A stretch of 64,000 nucleotides of DNA from Lactiplantibacillus fabifermentans DSM 21115 (GTDB lineage Bacteria > Bacillota > Bacilli > Lactobacillales > Lactobacillaceae): positions 30,590 to 94,589 of the forward strand of contig NZ_AYGX02000070.1 of NCBI RefSeq assembly GCF_000498955.2. Direction: 5' to 3'. This document shows positions 18,952 through 26,597 of the stretch, one piece after another. The first letter of the stretch is position 1, and each line of letters begins with the position of its first letter. Under the pieces are notes generated by a model that did not search any database, was not told the DNA's origin, and worked only from the letters and a program-made list of their open reading frames with translations. A program made the position numbers and the translations under genes.

Positions 18952-19804
18952 CTAAATCACTCCATTTTGCTAATTCCACTGTCGTTTGCATTAAAGTGGC
19001 AATCGTCATTGGGCCAACGCCACCCGGAACCGGCGTAATGAAGCCCGCCACCTCTTGAGCAGAATCAAAGTCGACATCGCCGACTAACTTGCCATTTTCG
19101 TCGCGGTCCATCCCAACGTCAATGACGGTGGCACCCAGTTTGATATCATTGCCATCAATTAAGTGCGGAATCCCGGTCGCCACGACTAAGATATCGGCTG
19201 TTTTGGCTAACGCCTTCAAATGCTTCGTACGACTGTGGGCGACCGTGACCGTGGCATTGGCATTGGTTAACAACGCCGCCATCGGTTTCCCAACAATCGT
19301 GCTACGGCCGATGACTACCGCCGTCTTACCAGCCGGGTTGATGCCATATTCATGCAACATCGTCATAATCCCCCGGGGGGTATTGGCAACCGGATACTTA
19401 CCTGGGAAATTCGTAATCAACTTCCCAACATTGGTCGGATGAAAACCATCCACATCTTTTTTCGGATCAATGGCCATGGTAATCAGTGGCTCATTGATTT
19501 GTTCGGGCAATGGTGACTGGACTAAAATACCATGAATACTTTTATCCGCATTATATTCGGCAATAATGGCTAGTAGTTCGGCTTGCGTGGTGGTTGCCGG
19601 TAATTGGCGAACCACTGAATGCATCCCCAATTTTTCGGCTTTGCGATTCTTATTACGCACATAAATTTTGCTAGCAGGATCTTCCCCAACAATGATCACC
19701 GCAATACCCGGTTGAACACCTTGTTCAACTAATTGGGCCACTGCGATTTGTATTGCTGCATTAACTTTTTTGGCGACTGCTTTCCCATCAATAATCGTTG
19801 TCAC
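18944..19804 (-). CDS. folD: Bifunctional methylene-THF dehydrogenase/cyclohydrolase FolD
   Basis: Interconverts 5,10-methylene-THF and 10-formyl-THF using NADP, supplying formyl groups for purines and for Fmt. It has family signature GILVQSPLPEQI, the catalytic lysine in SKIYVRNKNRKAEKLG, the Rossmann segment VIGRSTIVGKPMA and the C-terminal TPVPGGVGPMT. It is 286 aa. The GTG start has AAGGAG upstream. It heads the folD-xseA-xseB-ispA chain, which begins after a strong terminator; a TGCTAAAAT extended -10 lies at about 19836-19844 on the minus strand. Confidence 0.97.
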   Translation of the reverse strand: MTTIIDGKAVAKKVNAAIQIAVAQLVEQGVQPGIAVIIVGEDPASKIYVRNKNRKAEKLGMHSVVRQLPATTTQAELLAIIAEYNADKSIHGILVQSPLPEQINEPLITMAIDPKKDVDGFHPTNVGKLITNFPGKYPVANTPRGIMTMLHEYGINPAGKTAVVIGRSTIVGKPMAALLTNANATVTVAHSRTKHLKALAKTADILVVATGIPHLIDGNDIKLGATVIDVGMDRDENGKLVGDVDFDSAQEVAGFITPVPGGVGPMTIATLMQTTVELAKWSDLGE

Positions 19805-19885
19805 TTATGCCACGCTCCTTTAGTTGTCTTTTTTCATTTTAGCATATAACGTGCGCGGATAAGTAGCGGGATTCCTAAGAAGTTC

Positions 19886-19916
19886 TAAAAAAAAGCCTAG
19901 CGACCGCTAGGCTTTT
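19886..19916. terminator. Terminator after nusB (bidirectional shape)
   Basis: AAAAGCCTAGC (19891-19901) and GCTAGGCTTTT (19906-19916) make a perfect 11-bp stem with a 4-nt loop, followed on the minus strand by a T tract. It ends the efp/asp23/nusB group. Confidence 0.93.
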
Positions 19917-19949
19917 CAATTGAACATTTTAATGTTCGGATATTCATTA

Positions 19950-20366
19950 TTATGCTTCGTTCGTGACGGCCTTACCTAAGACCCCACTGACGAATTTACG
20001 AGAACGGTCATCGCTGAAAGCTTTCGCTAATTCGATGGCTTCGTTGACGGCGACTTTTGACGGTACGTCATCGACATAATTCAATTCATAAAAAGCGATA
20101 CGCAAGATAATCAAATCAGTTTTGGCTAACCGATCCAACGACCAAGTGCTACTCAAATATGGTTGAATCATCTCGTCTAATTCAGTCTGATGTTCTAATA
20201 CCCCCGTAACTAACGTGCTGAGGTAACTAGGAATTTCAACTTCCGCGGTTTCGTCAGGATTTAGTAACTGTTGGTATAATTCATTTTCATCAGCTTCCGG
20301 ATTGGCATTCAAAGCAAATAATGCTTGGAAGGCTTTTTCCCGAATTTCATGCCGCGTTAAACTCAA
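19950..20366 (-). CDS. nusB: Transcription antitermination factor NusB
   Basis: RNA-binding partner of NusE (S10) in rRNA antitermination complexes. The 138-aa helical protein starts SLTRHEIREKAFQALFAL and contains the conserved LDRLAKTDLIILRIAFYEL and the NEAIELAKAFSDD motif. The start is TTG at 20366, overlapping the upstream stop as TTGA, and GGTGAAG precedes it. Confidence 0.95.
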   Translation of the reverse strand: MSLTRHEIREKAFQALFALNANPEADENELYQQLLNPDETAEVEIPSYLSTLVTGVLEHQTELDEMIQPYLSSTWSLDRLAKTDLIILRIAFYELNYVDDVPSKVAVNEAIELAKAFSDDRSRKFVSGVLGKAVTNEA

Positions 20367-20821
20367 GATTCTTCACCATCTTCATTTTCATCGGTTTCAG
20401 GGTCTTCGTCACCAAAAAGATTATTCGGATCGATTGCACTTTCCGTCTTTTCAGTCACAATCCCGGTAATGTGGACGTTAACTTCGCTTAACGCTAAATC
20501 AGTCATAAACAAAATTTGTTGTTTAACTTTGTCTTGAATCGCTAACGCTACTTTAGGTACGGCCACGCCGTAATCCAAGTAAGCATAAATATCAACACTG
20601 ATTTGGTCGTCAACGATGGTCAACTTGACCCCTTTACCGAGACTCTTCTTACGACCGAACAACTCATTGACACTGGAAGAAATCGTCCCGCGCATCCGGT
20701 TAACGCCCTCGATTTGACTTACCGCGATACCCACGATTATTTCAAGCACTTCGGGTGCAATTTGAATTTGCCCTAAGCTGGGTTCTTTACTTTGTAACGT
20801 AATGTTGCTACTTTCAGCCAT
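20363..20821 (-). CDS. Asp23/Gls24 family protein (YqhY type)
   Basis: 152-aa cytosolic protein of the Asp23 (DUF322) family. The core (about residues 10-120) has the IAPEVLEIIVGIAVSQIEGV start and the KLTIVDDQISVDIYAYLDYG strand pattern. A short acidic tail rich in Asp and Glu follows. In Bacillus the counterpart YqhY sits next to acetyl-CoA carboxylase genes and nusB and influences fatty-acid synthesis; here it is coupled to nusB by a 4-bp overlap. Its biochemical activity is not known. Confidence 0.9.
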   Translation of the reverse strand: MAESSNITLQSKEPSLGQIQIAPEVLEIIVGIAVSQIEGVNRMRGTISSSVNELFGRKKSLGKGVKLTIVDDQISVDIYAYLDYGVAVPKVALAIQDKVKQQILFMTDLALSEVNVHITGIVTEKTESAIDPNNLFGDEDPETDENEDGEES

Positions 20822-20860
20822 TTTGACATTCCTCCAATTCCATGTTGGTCGGTTAACTAA

Positions 20861-21418
20861 TTAAGCCCGCGAAACGTAAGTGCTGTCGACGGTGTTAACG
20901 ATCAATTTGTCGCCCGCTTTAACGAAGAATGGTACTTGGATAATCGCACCAGTTTCTAACGTTGCTGGTTTTGAGCCACCAGAAGCAGTGTCGCCCTTGA
21001 TGCCTGGTTCTGTTTCCGTAACTTCCAAAGTAACGGTGTTAGGTAATTCAATCCCTAAGACTTCAGCATCGAACATGGTTACTTGAACTTCCATGTTTTC
21101 CTTCAAAAACTTCAATTCGTTTTGAATGTTTTCGCCAGGAATTTCGATTTGTTCGTAAGTGTCTGTGTTCATGAAGACGTAGTTGCCACCATCTTCGTAA
21201 AGGTATTGCATCGTACTCTTAACGATGTTAGCTTGTTCCATCCGGGCGCCGGCACGGAAAGTCTTGTCTTGAACGGCACCAGTCCGCAAGTTCTTAAGCT
21301 TTGAACGGACGAATGCGCCACCCTTACCTGGCTTAACGTGCTGGAATTCCACGATGCGCCAAATTGCGTTGTCAACTTCAATTGTTAATCCATTTTTAAA
21401 ATCTGCTGTAGAAATCAT
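20861..21418 (-). CDS. efp: Translation elongation factor P
   Basis: Relieves ribosome stalling at polyproline stretches by binding between the P and E sites. The protein is 185 aa with three beta-barrel domains. The tip loop of domain I reads [10 protein letters not shown], with lysine at the modified position. The C-terminal OB domain shows [22 protein letters not shown] lies 8 nt before the ATG. It is downstream of the Xaa-Pro peptidase and upstream of asp23-nusB, the standard order. Confidence 0.97.
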   Translation of the reverse strand: MISTADFKNGLTIEVDNAIWRIVEFQHVKPGKGGAFVRSKLKNLRTGAVQDKTFRAGARMEQANIVKSTMQYLYEDGGNYVFMNTDTYEQIEIPGENIQNELKFLKENMEVQVTMFDAEVLGIELPNTVTLEVTETEPGIKGDTASGGSKPATLETGAIIQVPFFVKAGDKLIVNTVDSTYVSRA

Positions 21419-21486
21419 GTAAAGTCCTCCTATGAAGATATCTTTATAACTATACCAAGACGGCGCCGCGGTGGCAACTGTCTTAA

Positions 21487-22551
21487 CTATAAAATAAGTA
21501 AATCACGCGTCGCTTGCGTCAAGCGTTGATGACCAGTCTTAGTGACCAAGACATCATCTTCAATCCGCATCCCGCCTAAATCCGGGAAATAAACCCCGGG
21601 TTCCACGGTTACGACGCTATTTTCAACTAATTGACCAGTCGTATTTTTAGAAATCAAGGGCCCTTCGTGGATTTCCAGCCCGATACCATGACCCATGCCA
21701 TGATTGAACGCTTCACCATAGCCAGCGTCCGTCAACAAATCACGGCCAACCGCATCTAAGTCAGCGGTATTGGCCCCAGCTTTAACGTGGTCGACCACGG
21801 CTTGTTGCGCGGCTTGCACCGCTTGATAAGCGTTGACGAGTTTTTCATCCGGTTGCCCCAAGGCAAAGGTCCGCGTCATATCAGACGTGTACCCATTCAA
21901 GAAGTAGCCAAAATCTAAAGTTACCATTTGACCGGCACTCAGTAATGCGGCCGAAGCAGTTCCGTGAGGTAAGGCCGCCCGTGCGCCCCCTAAGACAATC
22001 GTGGTAAACGATTGTCCACTGGCGCCATGGGTGCGCATAAAGGCATCTAGCAAGTTGCTGACATCAATTTCACGCATCCCGGGACGCACGATACTCGTCA
22101 CGTATTCAAAGCCCGCATCGGCTAAGCTAGCGGATGCTTTGAGCTTGGCGAGTTCGTCACTGCTTTTTTCGATACGAATTTGTTCCACTACTGCTGGTAA
22201 TGCCACTAAATCACTAACGAGGTTTTCATCGAGGTAGCTATATGCGGTATACGGGATTTCATCTTCAAAGCCTAATACCGTGGTTTTAGTTTGGGCCACG
22301 AGGTCACAAACCGCCCCTAAATAATCGCGCGTAATGATTAAATGGTCAGCATCATATTGATTGGCAAAAGCAGTTTGGTAACGGGCGTCGGTAATTAAAT
22401 ACACCGTGTTGGTTAACACGAGTAAATACCCATCCCCGGCCATATCCGCCATTCCGGTCAAATAATGCAAATTACCTTCGCTAGAAACTAAAAACGCATC
22501 AATTTTTAACTGATCAAATGTTTGTTGTAACCGTTCAATTCGACTTGGCAT
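21487..22551 (-). CDS. pepP: Xaa-Pro aminopeptidase/dipeptidase (M24)
   Basis: Cytosolic metallopeptidase that removes an N-terminal residue before proline or splits Xaa-Pro dipeptides. The N-terminal creatinase-like domain (residues 1-125) is followed by the pita-bread domain with metal ligands in [18 protein letters not shown], the [15 protein letters not shown] histidine and the glutamates of VTVEPGVY and GGMRIEDDV. It is 354 aa. Position next to efp matches YqhT of Bacillus. PepP versus PepQ specificity cannot be settled from sequence. Confidence 0.93.
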   Translation of the reverse strand: MPSRIERLQQTFDQLKIDAFLVSSEGNLHYLTGMADMAGDGYLLVLTNTVYLITDARYQTAFANQYDADHLIITRDYLGAVCDLVAQTKTTVLGFEDEIPYTAYSYLDENLVSDLVALPAVVEQIRIEKSSDELAKLKASASLADAGFEYVTSIVRPGMREIDVSNLLDAFMRTHGASGQSFTTIVLGGARAALPHGTASAALLSAGQMVTLDFGYFLNGYTSDMTRTFALGQPDEKLVNAYQAVQAAQQAVVDHVKAGANTADLDAVGRDLLTDAGYGEAFNHGMGHGIGLEIHEGPLISKNTTGQLVENSVVTVEPGVYFPDLGGMRIEDDVLVTKTGHQRLTQATRDLLIL

Positions 22552-22618
22552 ATTGTCACTCCCATCGTTCCTTGAGTCCCATTATACCAAATTTTATAAA
22601 AAACGACTTACGTGCTTA

Positions 22619-22648
22619 AAAAAAGAGCCTCGCGAAGAGACTCTTTTT
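22619..22648 (-). terminator. Terminator after rpmA
   Basis: AAAAGAGCCTC (22621-22631) pairs with GAGACTCTTTT (22637-22647) with one internal mismatch, and is followed on the minus strand by T residues. It closes the rplU-prp-rpmA operon 15 bp after the stop. Confidence 0.9.
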
Positions 22649-22662
22649 GAGCTAATTAATTA

Positions 22663-22944
22663 TTATTTAGCTGCAGGGTAAACTGATACTTGGCGCTTGT
22701 CGCGACCTTTGCGTTCGAAACGAACAACACCATCAGCAACAGCAAATAATGTATCGTCACCACCACGACGAACGTTAACCCCTGGGTAAATATGAGTCCC
22801 GCGTTGACGATAAAGAATGTTACCACTCTTAACAGTTTGACCGTCAGCCCGCTTTGCGCCTAAACGACGACCAGCTGAGTCACGACCGTTGGCAGTAGAA
22901 CCGCCACCTTTATGGTGAGAGAAGAATTGTAAATCCATTTTCAT
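22663..22944 (-). CDS. rpmA: Ribosomal protein bL27 with cleavable N-terminal extension
   Basis: 50S subunit protein whose N-terminus reaches the peptidyl transferase centre. The 93-aa precursor starts [20 protein letters not shown]. The LQFF/S segment matches the Firmicutes cleavage motif after which the cysteine protease Prp removes the extension; mature L27 would begin SHHKGGG. The prp gene is directly upstream in the same operon. Confidence 0.97.
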   Translation of the reverse strand: MKMDLQFFSHHKGGGSTANGRDSAGRRLGAKRADGQTVKSGNILYRQRGTHIYPGVNVRRGGDDTLFAVADGVVRFERKGRDKRQVSVYPAAK

Positions 22945-22968
22945 AGTAAGTCCACCTCCGAAATGTGG

Positions 22969-23304
22969 TTATTTTGTTTGTTCGTGAACCCGGATATAAG
23001 ATCCGTAATTCGCGGCAACATCGTTTAAACCAAGGGTGAAACTGGCTAACAACGTCTGTAATTGGTCATTTGCTAAGTCGAGCTTAGTAAAATCAGCAAT
23101 TAACAAACCGCCGTTAGTTTCATCACTTTGGATAGCCGGTTGGAGATGGGCAACTTGTTCAATCCCATTGATTGTACTAATTGCCAACACCGAGACCGCC
23201 GCACAAACGATGTCTTGTCCATAAGCACCTGAATCGGCATGTCCCGTCAATTTAAAACCAGTAATTAAGCCAGCCCCATTGCGCGAAATCGTTGCCTGAA
23301 TCAT
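22969..23304 (-). CDS. prp: Ribosomal-processing cysteine protease Prp
   Basis: Cleaves the N-terminal extension of ribosomal protein L27, which is essential in Firmicutes that have this extension. The 111-aa protein shows the catalytic His in LTGHADSGAYGQDIVCAA, with the catalytic Cys 12 residues later, and conserved VSVLAISTINGIEQ. It lies between rplU and rpmA, the diagnostic position of this family (YsxB). Confidence 0.95.
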   Translation of the reverse strand: MIQATISRNGAGLITGFKLTGHADSGAYGQDIVCAAVSVLAISTINGIEQVAHLQPAIQSDETNGGLLIADFTKLDLANDQLQTLLASFTLGLNDVAANYGSYIRVHEQTK

Positions 23305-23323
23305 GTTAATGCCTACTTTCTAA

Positions 23324-23632
23324 TTATGCGTTAATTGAGTCAATCGTTACCTTAGTATATGGTTGGCGATGACCTTTCTTAGTATGTTGGCCCTTCTTAG
23401 CCTTGTACTTGAAAGTAACCACTTTACGGTCACGGCCTTGTTTTTCAACAGTACCTTCAACCGTCGCACCATCAACAGTAGGGGTACCGATCTTAGTTGA
23501 GTCGCCACCAACAAAAATTACTTGATCAAAAGTAACCTTGTCACCTGCAGCAGCATCAAGCTTTTCAACATAAATAGCTTGGCCTGCTTCAACTTTATAT
23601 TGTTTACCACCAGTTACAATAATTGCGTACAC
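23324..23632 (-). CDS. rplU: Ribosomal protein bL21
   Basis: 50S protein that binds 23S rRNA. The frame is open up to 23662, but GTG at 23632 is the start: GGAGG lies 9 nt before it and the protein then begins [17 protein letters not shown], the universal L21 N-terminus. The C-terminal [10 protein letters not shown] is present. The product is 102 aa. It is preceded by a long conserved leader and a good promoter. Confidence 0.97.
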   Translation of the reverse strand: MYAIIVTGGKQYKVEAGQAIYVEKLDAAAGDKVTFDQVIFVGGDSTKIGTPTVDGATVEGTVEKQGRDRKVVTFKYKAKKGQHTKKGHRQPYTKVTIDSINA

Positions 23633-23657
23633 GTTTGTGCACCTCCTTAAATTATGA

Positions 23658-23745
23658 ATCACTTAGACTCGCCAAGTTAAGCGCCCTTGCAGAACTTAAT
23701 ACTCAACTCGTGCGGTTGTAGCTGTAGAAGTCCACAAATACAACA
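23658..23745 (-). ncRNA. L21 leader RNA (5' UTR of rplU-prp-rpmA)
   Basis: The region between the promoter and rplU carries a structured 5' UTR. Its minus-strand sequence, with CTACAGCTACAACCGCACGAG and GCAAGGGCGCTTAACTT segments, resembles the Firmicutes L21 leader class, which is proposed to bind L21 for autoregulation. Identification is from memory of the class; boundaries are approximate. Confidence 0.7.
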
Positions 23746-23750
23746 GGAAA

Positions 23751-23779
23751 ATAATATCAAATTAGCTTGGTTGCGTCAA
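23751..23779 (-). promoter_or_regulatory. Promoter of rplU-prp-rpmA
   Basis: On the minus strand TTGACG (23774-23779) and TATTAT (23751-23756) are exactly 17 bp apart, just upstream of the L21 leader. Confidence 0.8.
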
Positions 23780-23811
23780 GTAATAATTCTTTATATTGGG
23801 TGTTGGGGGCC

Positions 23812-23987
23812 GCCGGTTGGTCACGGAAATTGACGCGGTGGCGCAACCTCGTAAGCCAAAAAGCGGTCTTGCGAGCGGTTTGGTGCCCGACAAAGTTCGT
23901 CAGTCACCAAACTCGGCGCATGTACTAAGCGGCCAAAAAACACCCGCTAAGTACATCGACACGGCGTCATTTCCGTGACCAACCGGC
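23812..23987 (-). repeat. Structured repeat element, subtype A, copy 1
   Basis: Closing stem: GCCGGTTGG.. at 23812-23836 pairs with 23964-23987 (24 of 25 positions, one bulge). Inside are three arms: 23848-23855 with 23868-23875 (CTCGTAAG/CTTGCGAG), 23878-23885 with 23905-23912 (GTTTGGTG/CACCAAAC), and 23920-23932 with 23944-23956 (one internal mismatch). Read on the minus strand, the loop of the first arm is GTGTTTTTTGG and the last arm holds CAAGACCGCTTTTTGGCTT. The layout and loop motifs are shared with the elements at 24401, 41300, 41974 and 51039. Confidence 0.85.
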
Positions 23988-24400
23988 TAGACTGTACTAA
24001 CATTTTTTATTGTCATCATACAACTCACCAATTGGCAGTATATTAATCATTATTTTTTCTAATCCGACTCGCCACCGTTAATTTCATAGATTTTGAATAA
24101 TTTTGATTAAACTGTCATTATTGCGACTACGGACAACCATTCATCCACTAACTGCGTTGGACTCACTCCTAAAAGCAGAAAAAGTTTGGCAAGCTTCGCC
24201 AAACTTCACGCTTATTATTACTATTATAAAATCGCATTCTTACCATATGAATAGCCAACAACCACCAGTTTAACTTTTGCGGCCGACATATCTGTTCACC
24301 ATGTCCAATCGTCAACTGGCGACAGCTGAACCTTAATTGGACCAACAGCCAGCAACAATGTTCATATACTCTACATTGCTTTGAAACTGAGCTGAGATTA
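23988..24400. other. Spacer between two divergent structured repeats, no gene
   Basis: About 410 bp without a credible reading frame or ribosome site. It is AT-rich near 24000-24120. Its right part (from about 24240: AACAACCACCAG, and TTGAAACTGAGCTGAGATTAG at 24381-24401) resembles the left flank of the subtype B repeats at 41.9 and 51.0 kb. Nothing else was recognised. Confidence 0.5.
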
Positions 24401-24575
24401 GCAGTCGGCTGGTCGTGATGGAATCGTCCTGCAGGTGGCGTTAACGGGCGTTTTTTGGCCGTTTACGCCACGGACGCCTTTTGAGACTTGGGCTTCAGGC
24501 TCAAAAGCGAGGTCCAAGACCGCTTCTCAGGCTTGGACCAGTCCCAGGACGATGGCATTACAGTCAGCCAACTGC
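24401..24575 (+). repeat. Structured repeat element, subtype B, copy 1
   Basis: Closing stem of about 31 nt: 24401-24431 (GCAGTCGGCTGG..CGTCCTG) with 24545-24575 (CAGGACGATGG..ACTGC). Arms: 24435-24447 with 24459-24471, whose loop contains GCGTTTTTTGG; 24478-24485 with 24500-24507 (CTTTTGAG/CTCAAAAG); 24511-24518 with 24532-24539 (GGTCCAAG/CTTGGACC), whose loop starts ACCGCTT. The right edge is 13 bp from the tetR stop codon. Confidence 0.85.
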
Positions 24576-24587
24576 GGCAATAATCAA

Positions 24588-25217
24588 CTATTGAACGAAA
24601 AAGTCCGTAAAAGTGATGTTGCCAGCAGTCATTAAGTGGTGCATTTTTTTGATACACTTGGTTAAGTACCGTGGCGTGTAAATCATGTCGTTTTCAAGCC
24701 AATCGGTAATCAAGCCCACAGTTGCAGACACATAGTACGCAATTTGGATACTGACGGGGACTTCTAAATCCGCAAACTGGTCTTCGAAATCGTGGTAAAA
24801 GCGTTGCATCCAATCGGTTAATTGTTGGTTGATGCGGCCATTAACGGCTAATTGACGTTGATTTAAGAGCAACGTCTTAAAGGCTTCGGCGTGCTGGTCA
24901 ATGTAACCGAGCGCCTTAGATAAAGACAACACTTGCACCCGTTTCAACGGATCAGCCGGATTCGTAATGACATCGCCAATCGCTACCGTCACGATAGCTT
25001 GTTCAAACAGTTCCGTTACTAAATCCTCTAAAGCCTGATCCACAAAGGCCGGTTTGTCTTTATAGTGCAAATAAAAAGTGCCGCGGGTCACATCAGCCGT
25101 GGCAGTAAGTTCTTGCACGGAAATGTTTTCAACCGTCTCACTTTGTAGTAATGTTATTAATGCTTGGCGTAAACGCCGACGGGTTTTGTCTACCCGGGGG
25201 TCAACTTCGTGGCTCAT
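24588..25217 (-). CDS. TetR/AcrR-family transcriptional regulator
   Basis: 209-aa one-component repressor. The N-terminal helix-turn-helix (residues 8-58) has the TetR pattern TRRRLRQALITLLQ..ISVQELTATADVTRGTFYLHYKDK. The C-terminal ligand/dimer domain is unique, so the inducer is unknown. The ATG is at 25217. A dyad in its own upstream region (25236-25258) suggests autoregulation. The 3' end abuts a structured repeat. No target transporter is adjacent. Confidence 0.92.
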   Translation of the reverse strand: MSHEVDPRVDKTRRRLRQALITLLQSETVENISVQELTATADVTRGTFYLHYKDKPAFVDQALEDLVTELFEQAIVTVAIGDVITNPADPLKRVQVLSLSKALGYIDQHAEAFKTLLLNQRQLAVNGRINQQLTDWMQRFYHDFEDQFADLEVPVSIQIAYYVSATVGLITDWLENDMIYTPRYLTKCIKKMHHLMTAGNITFTDFFVQ

Positions 25218-25235
25218 TTATCTTCCCTACTTTCT

Positions 25236-25258
25236 GGAATTAATATAACATCAATTCC
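25236..25258. promoter_or_regulatory. Candidate TetR operator
   Basis: GGAATT (25236-25241) and AATTCC (25253-25258) form a dyad with an 11-bp spacer 18 bp before the tetR start codon, a usual position and size for autoregulatory TetR operators. Confidence 0.5.
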
Positions 25259-25358
25259 GAAAGCTGTCTAATTATCGAGATAATCAAGACGTTTTGTAGT
25301 TAAACGTATATAAAAAAACAATTAATGACAAAAAAATCGTCGTTTTCATTAAAATTGG

Positions 25359-25388
25359 TTGCGAAATATGCTATCCTAGGTTTATTAT
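25359..25388 (+). promoter_or_regulatory. Candidate promoter of the 51-aa protein gene
   Basis: TTGCGA (25359-25364) and TATTAT (25383-25388) are 18 bp apart. An alternative extended -10, TGCTATCCT (25369-25377), overlaps it. The ORF start follows 37 bp later. Confidence 0.5.
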
Positions 25389-25425
25389 AGTTGTTATTGG
25401 ACTAATCAAAGGAGGGAATACTCTC

Positions 25426-25581
25426 ATGACTGTTGTAGCAAAACCTTACAATACATGGGCATCACGTCGTCCAGTTGCTGGTAAGCAAAAACGCGTTCGT
25501 CGCGAAAAGCAAACCGCAGCTATCCAACGTTGGGCCGCTGGCAAGACTGAAACGATCGAAGCCACACCAAAAATCAAGTAA
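25426..25581 (+). CDS. Small basic protein, 51 aa, unknown function
   Basis: The ORF starts with ATG at 25426 behind AAAGGAGGGA at ideal spacing, ends with TAA at 25581, and is followed 9 bp later by a strong terminator. The product (MTVVAKPYNTWASRRPVAGK...) is rich in Lys and Arg in its middle (KQKRVRREKQ), with no membrane segment. Codon use looks like that of highly expressed neighbours (CGT, GCT, AAC). The complete promoter-RBS-ORF-terminator unit argues that it is real. No family was recognised; nucleic-acid binding is only a guess from its charge. Confidence 0.75.
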   Translation: MTVVAKPYNTWASRRPVAGKQKRVRREKQTAAIQRWAAGKTETIEATPKIK

Positions 25582-25590
25582 TTTATAAAG

Positions 25591-25624
25591 AGGAACTTGC
25601 CAGTACTGGTCAGTTCTTTTTTTG
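25591..25624 (+). terminator. Terminator of the 51-aa protein gene
   Basis: GAACT (25593-25597) with AGTTC (25612-25616), plus inner CCAG/CTGG pairs, then a run of T residues. Confidence 0.85.
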
Positions 25625-25647
25625 TATCATGATTGTTACAAAGCTGT

Positions 25648-25691
25648 AAAAAAAAGCGTTTGACTGCACTTGGCGGTCAAACGCTTTTTTT
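25648..25691. terminator. Strong bidirectional terminator
   Basis: AAAAAGCGTTTGAC and GTCAAACGCTTTTT arms (25651-25664/25676-25689) form a 14-bp perfect stem with A and T tracts on both sides. It separates the plus-strand 51-aa gene from the minus-strand 41-aa gene and can serve both. Confidence 0.92.
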
Positions 25692-25742
25692 GATTGTTTG
25701 ATTGTATAATACGTGTTGGTTGAGTTGCAAGAAACCCGTTAA

Positions 25743-25868
25743 CTAACGGTTGTCACGGGATGCAGTAAAGTGTTTACTGGCTGCATTCTCCTTGGCAACA
25801 AAATTTGAATAATACTGAACGCCCCCGGCAATTGCGAGGATACCAACAATAGCTAATACTGGACCCAT
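25743..25868 (-). CDS. Small membrane protein, 41 aa, unknown function
   Basis: An ORF of 42 codons with ATG at 25868 behind AAGGAG. The product begins MGPVLAIVGILAIAGGVQYY, one N-terminal TM helix, followed by a short charged tail (KENAASKHFTASRDNR). A well-spaced promoter (25898-25926) lies directly upstream and a strong terminator follows. No family was recognised. Confidence 0.68.
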   Translation of the reverse strand: MGPVLAIVGILAIAGGVQYYSNFVAKENAASKHFTASRDNR

Positions 25869-25897
25869 AAGCGTTTCTCCTTCCCTGTTACAATTAC

Positions 25898-25926
25898 ATT
25901 ATCGTAAGGTTACAGAAATATTTCAA
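25898..25926 (-). promoter_or_regulatory. Promoter of the 41-aa membrane protein gene
   Basis: On the minus strand TTGAAA (25921-25926) and GATAAT (25898-25903) are exactly 17 bp apart, 30 bp upstream of the ATG. Confidence 0.65.
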
Positions 25927-26079
25927 GTGAAATGTTCGAAATTATCAAAATTAAGGTGCTTCTTTAAACTTTCTTAATATATGCAACCCATTTAACTAAT
26001 TTTCGTCTGTTTTCTGAGCGTTACTCCAGTATAATTAACTCTGTTAGTTAACTAATAATTCATTCGAAAGGTGTTTTTT

Positions 26080-26451
26080 ATGCAACTCTTAGTCTTAGTC
26101 GTTGCAATCTTTAGTAACCTTTTTGCTCGACATCTGCACAAACATGTCTTATCGGAAAAACAGATTTCCTTGGCTGTCAAATCGTACATCACCGATAGCA
26201 TCAGCACGTTAACCTTAGTCTTAGGAATCCTTTGGCCGGGCCATAATACCTTGGCAATGAGCTTTTTAGCCATTCTTTGTATCCTATTGAACTTAGCCAG
26301 CACTTGGTCGATACTCATGGTGGACTCGTTCAATAGCTTGTTGGACACCGCTGCTGCTAAGAAAACTTTATGCGCTGTGATTGGGATTAACTTTATCGCC
26401 GTTCTCATTGTTACGAAGAGTTTTATTCAAATATTTACGGCAGCGACTTAA
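26080..26451 (+). CDS. Small integral membrane protein, tandem paralogue 1
   Basis: 123-aa protein with three to four predicted TM helices and no recognised family. ATG at 26080 (MQLLVLVVAIF) is preferred over 26071 because GAAAGGTG lies at fitting distance. It shares with the next gene a cytosolic-loop pattern: FARxLHKxxLxExQxxLAxKSYIxDSIS near residues 15-45, and LLDxxxAKKTxxxVxGINF near 85-105. A TATAAT at about 26029 may be its -10. Confidence 0.7.
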   Translation: MQLLVLVVAIFSNLFARHLHKHVLSEKQISLAVKSYITDSISTLTLVLGILWPGHNTLAMSFLAILCILLNLASTWSILMVDSFNSLLDTAAAKKTLCAVIGINFIAVLIVTKSFIQIFTAAT

Positions 26452-26597
26452 GCTTGAATACTTGGCTGACTCGCTTCACCTTCAAGACTAATCATTCGGA
26501 CGCCTGCCGTTTTCTAGTCAAACAACACTGAACAATCACATAATTATCAAACAACTCCGCTCAACACACTGAGCAAATCTGAAAGGTGTTATTTTAG

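Noticed and set aside
24338..24600. Insertion sequence or transposase near 24 kb
   Set aside because: No transposase-like coding sequence on either strand; only non-coding structured repeats.
24435..24635. Reading frames running through the structured repeats (24.4, 42.0 kb)
   Set aside because: No ribosome sites; the frames are not conserved between copies, whereas base pairing is.
26052..26408. Minus-strand frame opposite the first tandem membrane protein
   Set aside because: The plus-strand frame has a ribosome site and a paralogue; the minus frame has neither.
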